A stretch of 44,000 bases of DNA from positions 1 through 44,000 of the IMG/VR virus record IMGVR_UViG_3300048837_000544; one strand, given 5' to 3'. This stretch comes from a virus. Positions 35,670 through 44,000 of the stretch are shown here, piece by piece. The notes beneath the pieces are model-generated. The model worked only from the letters and a program-made list of their open reading frames with translations. It made no database searches and was not told where the DNA came from. Every line of letters starts with the position of its first letter. Positions within the stretch are counted from its first letter, which is position 1. A program made the position numbers and the translations under genes.

Positions 35670-36051
35670 AGAAGCCCTGTTCAGCTACCTGACGAGCGCG
35701 CCGTGCGAGACGGCAGCGTTGATCAGCACGCGACTGTATCCGCTGCTGGTGCCGCAGGAGCAGGCCATGCCGGCGATCGCATATCAGCGCGTCGGCACGC
35801 AGCCGAAGATGGAGCATGGTGGGTCGAGCGGCTGGGCGCGGGCGGTGATTCAGTTCACCTGCCAGTCGACGAGCTACGCAGGGGTGAAAGCACTGACGCA
35901 GGCGCTCAGAAGCGACCTGGCCGGCTACCGCGGCACGATGGCCACAGGCATCGAGGTGCATTTTTGCAACCAGGTCAATGAGAACGACCAGGATGAATTG
36001 TTTGATGCAGCGGTAAGCCGCTGTGATTTTGAGTTTCTTTACAAGGAGTAA
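35656..36051 (+). CDS. Tail terminator / completion protein (DUF3168-like)
   Basis: 131 residues. MATLEEALFSYLTSAPCETA, LISTRLYPLLVPQEQAMPAI, AYQRVGTQPKMEHGG, VIQFTCQSTSYAGVKALTQA and a final strand FEFLYKE follow the DUF3168 tail-component pattern. It caps the tail tube at the head-proximal end. Confidence 0.85.
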   Translation: MATLEEALFSYLTSAPCETAALISTRLYPLLVPQEQAMPAIAYQRVGTQPKMEHGGSSGWARAVIQFTCQSTSYAGVKALTQALRSDLAGYRGTMATGIEVHFCNQVNENDQDELFDAAVSRCDFEFLYKE

Positions 36052-36056
36052 CAGAC

Positions 36057-36470
36057 ATGGCAAAGCAAGGCGGATTCGGCGTCCTCTTGAAGATCGCAGT
36101 CGGCACGACGCTGACAACTGTGGTCGGGGTGCGCGAGGTGGAGTTTCCTGAGTTCGAGAAGATGCTTGCGGAAGCGACTGCCCACGATTCCAGCGGCGGC
36201 TGGAAAGAAATGATCGACACCGGCAAGCGCTCGCTGAACGCGTTCAGCGTGACGGTGAACTGGGACAAGGCGCAAGCCACGCATGCGGCTGTATCTACTG
36301 CATTCAGCAGCACATCGGCGGTGGGTATGTCGATCCAGGACCCGGCCGGCGCGGAGATCATCGCGTTCTCGGCGTTCATCACCAAGGTTGGGCGCATCGC
36401 TGAGCAGGAAGAGGTTTACAGCGCAGAGATCGAGATCACGCCCACCGGCGCGCCGACGATCACGCCGTAA
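36057..36470 (+). CDS. Major tail tube protein
   Basis: 137 residues. MAKQGGFGVLLKIAVGTTLT, VREVEFPEFEKMLAEATAHD, GWKEMIDTGKRSLNAFSVTV, then IIAFSAFITKVGRIAEQEEV and AEIEITPTGAPTITP: a compact Ig-free tube fold with the GxxxxIDxGKR.L motif of siphovirus tail tubes. Position between tail terminator and chaperones agrees. Confidence 0.85.
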   Translation: MAKQGGFGVLLKIAVGTTLTTVVGVREVEFPEFEKMLAEATAHDSSGGWKEMIDTGKRSLNAFSVTVNWDKAQATHAAVSTAFSSTSAVGMSIQDPAGAEIIAFSAFITKVGRIAEQEEVYSAEIEITPTGAPTITP

Positions 36471-36492
36471 TCAGACGCTCGCTGCATCAATT

Positions 36493-36531
36493 CGATTCAC
36501 TGGGTTGATTCATTGAGTTGATTCACTGGAG
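36493..36531 (+). repeat. Three 13-nt tandem repeats before chaperone gene
   Basis: CGATTCACTGGGT (36493-36505), TGATTCATTGAGT (36506-36518) and TGATTCACTGGAG (36519-36531) sit in the 69-nt gap before ATG 36540. The last copy supplies the GGAG ribosome binding site. A remnant of slippage or a binding site. Confidence 0.7.
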
Positions 36532-36539
36532 GCCAACGG

Positions 36540-36935
36540 ATGGCATTACTTACACGCGAGCAGATCCTCGCGGCAGATGACCTCAAGCGCGAGGCCGTGG
36601 CGGTGCCGGAGTGGGGCGGGGACGTGATCGTCAAAAGCCTCACCGGCGCCGAGCGCGATGAGTTTGAAGACAGCGTCGTCAGGCAGCGCGGCAAAAACCG
36701 CGAGTTGAACCTGAAGAACGCCCGGGCGCGGCTGGTGTCGCTGTCGCTGGTTGATGAGTCAGGGCAGCGCCTGTTCAGCGCCGGCGATGTTGAGTTGCTG
36801 GGCAGGAAGAGCGCGGCGGCGCTTGATCGGGTGTTTGGCGCGGCGCAGAAGCTGAGCGGACTGACCGAGCAGGACATCGACGAACTGGCAAAAAACTCAA
36901 ACAGCGACCAGAGCGACAGTTCTACTTCCGCCTAG
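36540..36935 (+). CDS. Tail assembly chaperone, G frame
   Basis: 131 residues; CTGGAGGCC precedes ATG 36540. MALLTREQILAADDLKREAV, PEWGGDVIVKSLTGAERDEF and KSAAALDRVFGAAQKLSGLT are characteristic of siphovirus gpG-like chaperones that bind the tape measure before tube assembly. The 3' end holds the slippery run A-AAA-AAC (36890-36896) in the correct phase for a -1 shift into the T frame. Confidence 0.88.
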   Translation: MALLTREQILAADDLKREAVAVPEWGGDVIVKSLTGAERDEFEDSVVRQRGKNRELNLKNARARLVSLSLVDESGQRLFSAGDVELLGRKSAAALDRVFGAAQKLSGLTEQDIDELAKNSNSDQSDSSTSA

Positions 36936-37237
36936 CTCTGGCGCTTGGCTGCACGGTGGAGGAGCTGCTGGGACGCATCAGCAGCCATGAACTGACCGAG
37001 TGGATGGCCTATGACACGATTGAGCCCTTCGGGCATTCGATAGAGCAGCGCATGATGGCGCAGGTGGTTGCAGCCATCTACAACGTCAACCGCGACCCGA
37101 AGAAAAGCAAGATGCTGACCGCAGACGACTTCATGCTGAAGCGCGTCGAGAAAGAAGAGCAAACGGAAGATTCAGTCTATCAACGCTTCCGCACCTGGGC
37201 GCAACTATATGGCAACTCTGGCAACTCTGGCCGTTAA
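36540..37237 (+). CDS. Tail assembly chaperone GT, by -1 frameshift
   Basis: Slippage at A-AAA-AAC moves ribosomes to the -1 frame, which reads KLKQRPERQFYFRLALALGC, then EELLGRISSHELTEWMAYDT and FGHSIEQRMMAQVVAAIYNV to TGA/TAA at 37235-37237. The T part has the FYFRLALALG and ELTEWMAY motifs standard for the second half of these chaperones and has no good start of its own (GTG 36956 cuts the motif). The fusion is about 232 residues, made at low level, and bridges tube and tape-measure proteins. Confidence 0.85.
36890..36896 (+). promoter_or_regulatory. Slippery heptamer AAAAAAC for -1 frameshift
   Basis: GCA AAA AAC in the G frame gives A-AAA-AAC, a consensus X-XXY-YYZ site. The -1 frame is open from here through the T domain. 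It replaces the GGGAAAG of lambda. Confidence 0.88.
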
Positions 37238-39347
37238 ACTGATCGGCGACACGTCCGGCTTCGCAAAGGACATGGACGGCGCAGCCGGGCATACCAAGCG
37301 CTTCGCCGACGACTTCGAAGGCCAGGCCAAGCGCATCGGCGGGCTGGGCTCGATCATGTCTGGCGCGATGAGCTGGGTCACGGGCAACGTGATCATGAAA
37401 GGCATCGATGCCGTGGTCGGCTCGCTGGGCTCGCTGAAAGCCGGCATGATCGACGGCAACGCCGAGTTCGAGCGCTACCAGGTGCAGTTTGGCGTGCTGC
37501 TTGGCTCGACCGATGCCGCAAAGAAGCGCCTCGACGAGCTGGCCAAGTTCGGCGCAAGCACGCCGTTTGACCTGCCCGGCGTGGTGCAGGCCGACAAAAT
37601 CATTCAGGGCTTCGGGCTGCACTCAGAGGAATCTGCAAAGAAGTTCGGCTTCACCGGCGAACAGATCCGCACGATTGCCGGCGACGTGGCCGCCGGCACC
37701 GGCACGTCCTTCCAGGACATGGCCAACTACATCGGCAAGTTCTCGTCAGGCGCGACCGGCGAAGTCATCTCGCGCTTTCAAGAACTGGGCATCACCACGC
37801 GCGAGGAGCTGACAAAGCTCGGCCTGGAGTTCTCAAAGTCCGGCGAACTGCTCAGTCCGCTGCCGCAGGCTACGCAGGTTGTGCTCGACCTGATGAAGAG
37901 CAAATACGGCGGCATGATGCAGGCACAGTCCGGCACGTTCGAGGGCATGATGTCGAACATGAACGACTGGATCGCCGGCACGCTGCGCACGCTGGGCCAG
38001 CCGATCTTCGAAGTGCTCAAGGACAAGCTTGGCGGTGTGCTGACCTTCCTCGCGTCGCCCGAAGTTGTCGGCGCGATCAACGGCTTCGCCACATCGCTCG
38101 CCTCTGGCATCGGCTCGGCCATTGCGTTCATCACGCCGATCATCGATCAGGGCATTCAACTGTTCATGGGCTTTGCCGACCAGATTGATTATTTCGTTCG
38201 CATGGTCGTTGACGGCTTTGACACCGGAGGGCCGTTCGGCGCCGTCAGCAACGCCATCTATTTCATCGCTGACGCGCTTGGGCTGGGCGGTGACGAGGCC
38301 AGCGCCTTCTCAGACAACGTTGGCGCGGCGGTTGAGAACATCATTGCCTTTGTCGGCAATGTGGTCGCCTTTGTGCAGGCTAACCTGCCGGCCTTCCAGG
38401 CGGCGTTCACGACGGCCATCGGGTCGGTGATCACGCTGGTGCAAAGCAACTGGCCGACCATCCAGACCATCATCGAGACGGTGATCACTGGCATCTCGAC
38501 GATCTTCGAGACGGTGCTGAGGCCGGCGCTTGAATTTGCCTTCCAGCTCTTCTCGAAGATCTCCGCCTGGGTGACCGAGAACTGGCCGCTCATCTCGCAG
38601 ACCGTGAGCACGGTCCTGAATGCCATCCTGAGCGTCGTGCAAACCGTGATCCCGATCATCTCAACCGTGTTCACGACGGTGTTCAATGCGCTCAAGCCGA
38701 TCGTCGAGGGCGCGCTGAATCTGGTGCTCGGCATCGTCAAGAGCATCATGCAGCTAATCAACGGCGACACGGCCGGCGCGCTGCTCACATTGCAGACCGC
38801 ATTCACAACCGCCTTCGGCGACATCGTCAAGTTCGTCGAGTCGCTGCCCGAGAAGTTCATCAGCTTCGGCAAGGCGGTCATCCAGGGCTTCATCGAAGGC
38901 ATGAACCAGATGGGCGAAGCGCTGAAGGCGAAGATCTACGCGCTCATCCCTGAGCCGGTGCGCAAGATCCTCGGCATCGCATCGCCGTCGAAGTTGATGG
39001 ACTACTTCGGCCGCATGAGCGCCATCGGCTTCGTGACTGGCTGGGAGGATGTATTCGACCGGCATCCGCTGAAATATGCGCTCAGCACGCCCACGCCGGC
39101 GTTGCCGGCGGGTGGTGCGGCACCGACGCACCATTTCGATTACAACGAGTTGACGCGGCCAGGGCAGGGCGGGTTGACGGGCGCTGCGGCTGCAAACCCG
39201 GGCGCAGGCGGGCTGGGCGGCGGCGCTGCGGCCAGCGTGACGCTGACACTCGACGGCACCGAGCTGGGGCGGGTGCTGCTGCCGCACATCAATAACGCAG
39301 CGCAGACAGATGTCGAGCGCTACAGCTCTGGCATTCACCATCAATAG
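37209..39347 (+). CDS. Tail tape measure protein
   Basis: 712 residues, overlapping the chaperone end by 29 nt. MATLATLAVKLIGDTSGFAK and a helical N-terminal part (MSGAMSWVTGNVIMKGIDAV, KKRLDELAKFGASTPFDLPG) are classic. The centre has long hydrophobic helices (GIGSAIAFITPIIDQGIQLF, TVLNAILSVVQTVIPIISTV), and PEPVRKILGIASPSKLMDYF is the conserved TMP C-terminal motif. Length suggests a tail of roughly 100 nm. It sets tail length and may leave the virion to help DNA entry. Confidence 0.95.
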   Translation: MATLATLAVKLIGDTSGFAKDMDGAAGHTKRFADDFEGQAKRIGGLGSIMSGAMSWVTGNVIMKGIDAVVGSLGSLKAGMIDGNAEFERYQVQFGVLLGSTDAAKKRLDELAKFGASTPFDLPGVVQADKIIQGFGLHSEESAKKFGFTGEQIRTIAGDVAAGTGTSFQDMANYIGKFSSGATGEVISRFQELGITTREELTKLGLEFSKSGELLSPLPQATQVVLDLMKSKYGGMMQAQSGTFEGMMSNMNDWIAGTLRTLGQPIFEVLKDKLGGVLTFLASPEVVGAINGFATSLASGIGSAIAFITPIIDQGIQLFMGFADQIDYFVRMVVDGFDTGGPFGAVSNAIYFIADALGLGGDEASAFSDNVGAAVENIIAFVGNVVAFVQANLPAFQAAFTTAIGSVITLVQSNWPTIQTIIETVITGISTIFETVLRPALEFAFQLFSKISAWVTENWPLISQTVSTVLNAILSVVQTVIPIISTVFTTVFNALKPIVEGALNLVLGIVKSIMQLINGDTAGALLTLQTAFTTAFGDIVKFVESLPEKFISFGKAVIQGFIEGMNQMGEALKAKIYALIPEPVRKILGIASPSKLMDYFGRMSAIGFVTGWEDVFDRHPLKYALSTPTPALPAGGAAPTHHFDYNELTRPGQGGLTGAAAANPGAGGLGGGAAASVTLTLDGTELGRVLLPHINNAAQTDVERYSSGIHHQ

Positions 39348-39363
39348 GCATCAATAGGAAGAC

Positions 39364-39783
39364 ATGGCGGACTATATCGAGATCAGCATCACCGGCAACA
39401 TCAGCGGCGCGAAGAAATTCCGCGTGCTGCTTGAGGCTGACATTGTCGACGACGGCTACACGCAGGCCGTTGACTATCAGCCGCAGACGCTCGACGGCTC
39501 GCCTATGATCGCGTTCGGCGCCGGCAAGAAGTTTTTCAAATACACGCTGATCTTCCCTTACACCGGCGCGGCGTCTGGCTATGCCAATTACTCAGATGTG
39601 CAGGCGCTGTTCACCACCGACACAACCGCCGGCGTGCAGTTCAAGTTCCGCGCGATGAAGGACACCACCGTCTACGACGTGATCAACGCCACCAAGGGCG
39701 CGTGGCAGCCGCGCGTGATGACGAAGGCAAAGTATGACTCAGCAGCCGTTTACACCGCCGACATCCTGCTGCATCAGATATAG
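39364..39783 (+). CDS. Tail protein after tape measure
   Basis: 139 residues. MADYIEISITGNISGAKKFR, DDGYTQAVDYQPQTLDGSPM, FFKYTLIFPYTGAASGYANY, VQFKFRAMKDTTVYDVINAT and MTKAKYDSAAVYTADILLHQ: all-beta, resembling the N-terminal domain of distal tail proteins but shorter. By position it should join the tube to the tip. Confidence 0.7.
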   Translation: MADYIEISITGNISGAKKFRVLLEADIVDDGYTQAVDYQPQTLDGSPMIAFGAGKKFFKYTLIFPYTGAASGYANYSDVQALFTTDTTAGVQFKFRAMKDTTVYDVINATKGAWQPRVMTKAKYDSAAVYTADILLHQI

Positions 39784-39798
39784 GCACCAAATCTAATC

Positions 39799-42700
39799 AT
39801 GCGAACAGTTGACTCGGCAATCACCGCAGGCGAGATCTCGCCGGCGCCGGCCTATCGGCACAAGGCGACGATCTACAACCCGCTCCTGGCCTTCGCCGCG
39901 CCCTCATCGAACGCCGACGGCTCGCTCGACATTGCTGCTCCGCAGACATACCGCATGCACGCGACCGGCAACTACGCCTTCGCTGCATATCGCCACACCA
40001 GCGGCACGCACTACCTGCGCGTGATCAACGTGGCCACCGCTGCGGACGCCGCGCTGCCGACGACGAACGCCGTCACGATTGCAAACAGCGGCACCATGGC
40101 CGCAATGCGCAGCGGCTTCTCGATTGAATCGGGGACGCACTATGCCTACACCGCGATCCCGTCCGGCAGCGCAATCCAGGTGCGGCGCGCATCGCTGTCA
40201 GGCACCACCAACCCGCTCAGCGTGAGTTTCAGCAACTACGGCCCCACCTTCGGCAGCGCGATGACCAACACATCAAACGTGCTCATCAGGCGCGTTGAGG
40301 CGGTCTGCCCATGCGACAACGGCCAGGTGGTCGTGGCTGTCGGCGAGCATGATTTCTCCAGCGACCTGTCGACCATCACCTTCTGGCTCTTGCCGAACAA
40401 CTCAACAGCCGTGCAGCTCAACGCGATCCTGCACATCCCGCTCACAGAGGCATATTCGTCCTGGTATGGCAACGCCAGGCACGCATCGTTCATCAGCGCG
40501 GCCTATGAATCCGCGACAGACCGCATCATCGTTGTGGCCAACGCTGCCGCAAGCGGGCGGGCGGTGTATTTCACGATCCAGAACGGCATCGAGTCGACTG
40601 TGCGCAATGTGATCCCGATCGACGCCAGCGTGGCCACGGTGAGCTTCACGCCTACAGGGCTGAGCAGCGTCAACGGCTGGCTGTATTTGTCCGGCCACAT
40701 GACGCGCCGGCGCACCAGCGGCGCATCGCTCACCTCGTATGAGTGCTACCTGATCGGCGACGCGTCGGGCATGTTCAGCCTGGGCGAGAAGAGCCATGTC
40801 GTCACCACGTCGACATGCTACGGCACGCTGCTATTGCCAACAGGCGGCTCGACGGTGTATTACATCGGCAACGGCTATCACACCAGTGGCGCAGCCACGC
40901 CCCTGCAGAATTCATCCGTCGCCGGCACCGAATACAGCAGCCGGCTGATCAGCTGGTCGCTCGATCAGGGTGTCAATGGCGCGGACGGCTTCCAGGCCAC
41001 CCTCGACAACGCCGACGGCACGCTCACGACTGACGTGCTGCTCGCCGGCGGCAAGGTGCTCGCGCTTGAGTCGGGTCAGGGCAGCACGTTTGCGGACGTG
41101 GGCGAATATGGCCTCGACAAACCCCGCGTGGCGGTGTCGGTGAGCGGGCGCGGCCCGCTGGCCATCTCCGGGCGCAGCCTGGGCGACAAGACGCTGCTGG
41201 GCTGGAAGAGCCCGCTCACGCTGCAACTGATGGCGCGCAGCCGCATCAAGTCCGACCTGGTCAATGGCCTCGCCGGCCTGATTCAGAAGACGAATGAGAT
41301 GGGCGAAGGCCGGCTGAAGTTCGGCTCCGCCGGCATGACCTACAAAGGCCTGAACGAGCCGTGGATTGCGCTGGCCGACGAATATGACCACGGCGATGGC
41401 ATCACACACCTGGTTGCCACAGCAGCCGTGACGGATGCGTATCACCTGTCGACCATCGGCGTGCTGATCGGCGCGAGCGACGACGGTGAAGGCAACCTGT
41501 TTGTGGTGCCGAAGGACGGCACGTGGGGCGACAGCGTGCTGACCGGCCCGCAGATGCGCGTGCTGGCGCTCAACGATATCGACGCGCTCGATCCTGAAAA
41601 GGACGACACCGGCTGGAACATGACCGCGCGCACCAACAGTCTGGTCAGGTCGGCAAATGTCGGCGGTGTGCGCACCACAGCGGCCAACGGCGGCTACCCG
41701 ACGCAGACCACCTGGGCGATGACGCCCGGCACAAAATACGGCCTGCTGGTGCGCACGGCCGGCCGGCGCGCCCAGATGTTCACGCGCGCCTGGAACCTCG
41801 CGCCGGCGTTCTGCGCGGCCAATGCCGGCTACACCCTGCGGACGGAGTTTGCATTCTCTTACGTGGCGCGCAAGCAATACAGCGACACGCCTCGCAGCGG
41901 CGTGGCCATCTCGACCGATGTGTGGGGCGACACGAGCGCGCTGGCGGCCAGCGGCTATGACGACTTTCAACAAACCCTCACCTACGCCACCAACGCCGCG
42001 ACGCTGGCTGATTTCACGTCGGCAGCGGTCAACTGCAACGGCCAGTCACCCATCGGCGACCGGCTGAGCGTCAACTGCACCTCCACGCCGTCGATGCTGA
42101 TTGTCGGGCAGTATGTGCGCCTGATCATCCCCGACAACCATGACGGCATCATGCGCATCGCGTCGATCACCGGCAGCAACGTGACCTTCACGGCCACCTA
42201 TAGCCTGAGCGCGGCCGGCGCCGGCGGCACAATCTACACCCTCGGGGCCAGCGATTCGTGGGGCTTTGCCGACTGCGGCAAGCGCAACTACGTGGCCACC
42301 GAAGCCGACGAGCTGGGCGACCTGCCTGTGCCGATCGATCCGAAGGCGCGCAAGCTGGGCCGCGCATCGCGCGGGCGCGGGATCTTCATCACCGACGACA
42401 ACACCGCGGCCAGCATCAGAATTCTGGAGACCGACGGCGTGCGCTTCCACCTGCGCAGCGGCGCCGAGGCCGGCACGCGCACTGGCTGGGACCTGACCAA
42501 CCCGATCGGCGCTGACGACGACCCCTTTTATTCGTCATTCAGCGACCCGTCGGTGTGGCGCGTGGTGATGCACCACGGCTATGTGTTTAGCGGCGATCCG
42601 TCGGCGAAGGGCCTGCCAACATCGAGCTATATCATTGTTGACGACGAGGTGATCCGGTATTACCCGTTCATCTTCTACAAGCGCGGCATGGCCACACAGG

Positions 42701-44000
42701 ACACCTGGACCATCGTGCCGGCCTACTATGCGCCGCTGGCGAGCGCAGCCGGCCCGACCTCGACCATCCGCAACTGGCGCTCAAGCACCGGCGCGCAGCC
42801 TGGCGACAACTTCGGCACCATCCCTGATGCAGCGGGACTGCTGGTGGAGATCGTGTCAAAGAACGGCGGGCAGGTGAAGCCCGACCGGCAGTATTACGTG
42901 GCCAGCGCCACAAACGTCGGCTCGCCCGATGTCAACAACACGTCATACATTACGCTCGACACGGCCTACGAGAACAGCGTGCGCGGACCAGACCCTGATG
43001 TGGACGATCCCGACGGCGCCATCAACACCAGCCGCAAGCAGCAATTTGAGGGTGACCTGGCGGTTGTGTCAGGGCGCGGCCAGTTCGGCACGCTCAAGGA
43101 CGTCCACGATGCTGATGCGCCGGTGGTGTATTACCCGTGCGACGCGTCTGGCAATGTGGCCTCAGTCACGCTGGAGTCATACCGCTACTTCAGCGGCCTG
43201 TATATGTCGCTTAAAGACGCAATCCAGCGCACGGCGCGCTTGGCCGGCATGCGATCGGCGGCATTCCGCTATGCATTCTCGACGCCGACCGCGGCCATCA
43301 CGCAGGCCATCACCACCACGCCTTATAGCCTGCCGGCGCGCGAGGACCTGAGCGACTTCGTCCTGCGCATGAGCGCCTTTCTGCCGGTGAGCGGCCGGCT
43401 GAATGTGTATTTCCGTGATTACTACCGGCTTACGCTCCAACACGACGGCAGCGGCAATGTGCTGGTCGGCCTGGCCACCACCAAGACCACCGCGCAGGGC
43501 GGGGTGGATGCCAGCAGCGGCGATCGCTGGCTGGGGTATCTCACCGTGCCCGTGAATGGCTGGATCTCGACCACCGCGACAAAGAACACAGAGATCACGC
43601 TGGCCGTGATCGGCGATGACATCGTGGTCGAGCTGGCCGGCCAGCCGCTCATGACGTTCGACCTGACGCTCTTCGAAGGCGGCGACGATTACAACTACAA
43701 CGTGCAGACGGCCGGCCCAATCCAGGTGGAATACACCGCCACGCAGTCGGGCAACTCTGCCACCTTTGAGCTGTTGGAACTGTTTGACGAGGCCGGCGAC
43801 ATCGTGATCGAGGAGAGCGCCAGAGGCGAGGGCAGAAGCGCCCGCGCGGTGATCGACAACATCATCGGCGCGCGCCTTGTTCGCAGTCGCGCCACGCAGG
43901 CCGGCGGCGTGGAGTTCTCGCAGTTCTGGACGCGCGACGACATTGGCGAGCTCAGAAAGAACCTGCTGTCCCATGCCTGGTCGAAAGTCGACAAGTCGCG
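39799..44000 (+). CDS. Giant tail tip / baseplate protein, cut by the window edge
   Basis: The frame stays open from ATG 39799 to the window end, 1,400 codons without a stop. MRTVDSAITAGEISPAPAYR opens a beta-rich N-terminal part that looks like a virion surface domain. From about residue 380 a hub-like part follows (DGFQATLDNADGTLTTDVLL, SGRGPLAISGRSLGDKTLLG), then further beta domains (YPCDASGNVASVTLESYRYF, GDDIVVELAGQPLMTFDLTL). It probably forms the tail tip or central fibre. No peptidase or lysin motif recognised in the visible part. The ribosome binding site is weak. Confidence 0.85.
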   Translation, partial: MRTVDSAITAGEISPAPAYRHKATIYNPLLAFAAPSSNADGSLDIAAPQTYRMHATGNYAFAAYRHTSGTHYLRVINVATAADAALPTTNAVTIANSGTMAAMRSGFSIESGTHYAYTAIPSGSAIQVRRASLSGTTNPLSVSFSNYGPTFGSAMTNTSNVLIRRVEAVCPCDNGQVVVAVGEHDFSSDLSTITFWLLPNNSTAVQLNAILHIPLTEAYSSWYGNARHASFISAAYESATDRIIVVANAAASGRAVYFTIQNGIESTVRNVIPIDASVATVSFTPTGLSSVNGWLYLSGHMTRRRTSGASLTSYECYLIGDASGMFSLGEKSHVVTTSTCYGTLLLPTGGSTVYYIGNGYHTSGAATPLQNSSVAGTEYSSRLISWSLDQGVNGADGFQATLDNADGTLTTDVLLAGGKVLALESGQGSTFADVGEYGLDKPRVAVSVSGRGPLAISGRSLGDKTLLGWKSPLTLQLMARSRIKSDLVNGLAGLIQKTNEMGEGRLKFGSAGMTYKGLNEPWIALADEYDHGDGITHLVATAAVTDAYHLSTIGVLIGASDDGEGNLFVVPKDGTWGDSVLTGPQMRVLALNDIDALDPEKDDTGWNMTARTNSLVRSANVGGVRTTAANGGYPTQTTWAMTPGTKYGLLVRTAGRRAQMFTRAWNLAPAFCAANAGYTLRTEFAFSYVARKQYSDTPRSGVAISTDVWGDTSALAASGYDDFQQTLTYATNAATLADFTSAAVNCNGQSPIGDRLSVNCTSTPSMLIVGQYVRLIIPDNHDGIMRIASITGSNVTFTATYSLSAAGAGGTIYTLGASDSWGFADCGKRNYVATEADELGDLPVPIDPKARKLGRASRGRGIFITDDNTAASIRILETDGVRFHLRSGAEAGTRTGWDLTNPIGADDDPFYSSFSDPSVWRVVMHHGYVFSGDPSAKGLPTSSYIIVDDEVIRYYPFIFYKRGMATQDTWTIVPAYYAPLASAAGPTSTIRNWRSSTGAQPGDNFGTIPDAAGLLVEIVSKNGGQVKPDRQYYVASATNVGSPDVNNTSYITLDTAYENSVRGPDPDVDDPDGAINTSRKQQFEGDLAVVSGRGQFGTLKDVHDADAPVVYYPCDASGNVASVTLESYRYFSGLYMSLKDAIQRTARLAGMRSAAFRYAFSTPTAAITQAITTTPYSLPAREDLSDFVLRMSAFLPVSGRLNVYFRDYYRLTLQHDGSGNVLVGLATTKTTAQGGVDASSGDRWLGYLTVPVNGWISTTATKNTEITLAVIGDDIVVELAGQPLMTFDLTLFEGGDDYNYNVQTAGPIQVEYTATQSGNSATFELLELFDEAGDIVIEESARGEGRSARAVIDNIIGARLVRSRATQAGGVEFSQFWTRDDIGELRKNLLSHAWSKVDKS

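Noticed and set aside
40912-41973. 353-codon minus-strand frame opposite the tail-tip gene
   Set aside because: Antisense shadow; the plus strand is one uninterrupted structural gene with good composition.
1-44000. tRNA genes or an integration site within a tRNA
   Set aside because: I saw no cloverleaf-like stretch with a T-loop GGTTCRA and matching acceptor stem; a tRNA scan would settle it.

Overview
The window is one continuous stretch of a temperate tailed-phage genome (integrated or free) of the HK97-capsid siphovirus type. It is GC-rich, roughly 60% by eye. The host is most likely a Chloroflexota bacterium. The clues are three secreted or membrane proteins built like those of that phylum: Thr/Pro/Ala-rich stalks and the short motifs YLPLVEVK and SYLPIVKR. 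A dockerin-type repeat and a small bacterial death-like domain also fit. Both window edges cut through genes. I recognised no tRNA, rRNA, IS element or CRISPR array, and no endolysin.

Layout. (1) 1-10,191, minus strand: one tightly packed early operon. It is transcribed leftward from a near-consensus promoter at 10,275-10,303. Many junctions are ATGA/GTGA/TGATG start-stop overlaps. It encodes a coiled-coil protein, several unknown phage proteins, a SNF2-type helicase, two DNA methyltransferases, a DUF1064 nuclease-like protein, a RuvB-like AAA+ ATPase, a ribbon-helix-helix protein and a tyrosine integrase. (2) 10,192-12,130: the control region. A Cro/CI-type repressor gene, two small envelope protein genes, a strong terminator, a second promoter with a palindromic operator, and an 80-nt antisense RNA candidate placed like lambda OOP. 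(3) 12,130-14,457: replication initiator, helicase loader and LexA-like wHTH genes, with a repeat cluster that may be the origin. (4) 14,454-17,652: an accessory block with a broken or frameshifted gene, a HEARO/omega-RNA-like structured RNA, a lipoprotein, an eight-helix membrane protein and small genes, closed by a terminator. (5) 17,789-20,759: metallophosphoesterase, holin-like genes and the death-like-domain gene. (6) 20,804-26,040: secreted and virion-surface proteins and an HNH nuclease. (7) 26,130-44,000: packaging (TerS, TerL, portal), head (protease, capsid, two glycosyltransferase-like genes, connectors) and tail (tube, G/GT chaperones with a slippery site, tape measure, a very large tip protein that runs off the window).

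Strongest candidates for new biology. A second long reading frame is nested inside the cytosine methyltransferase gene and has its own recognisable family signature. Two copies of a 5' leader RNA carry compensatory base-pair changes, before 19,790 and before the prohead protease. A standalone HEARO/omega-RNA-like element lies at 15,018-15,145. An OOP-like antisense RNA faces the initiator gene. A phage-borne death-like/effector-associated domain appears to start at CTG. The palindrome GCCGGC is extremely over-represented.
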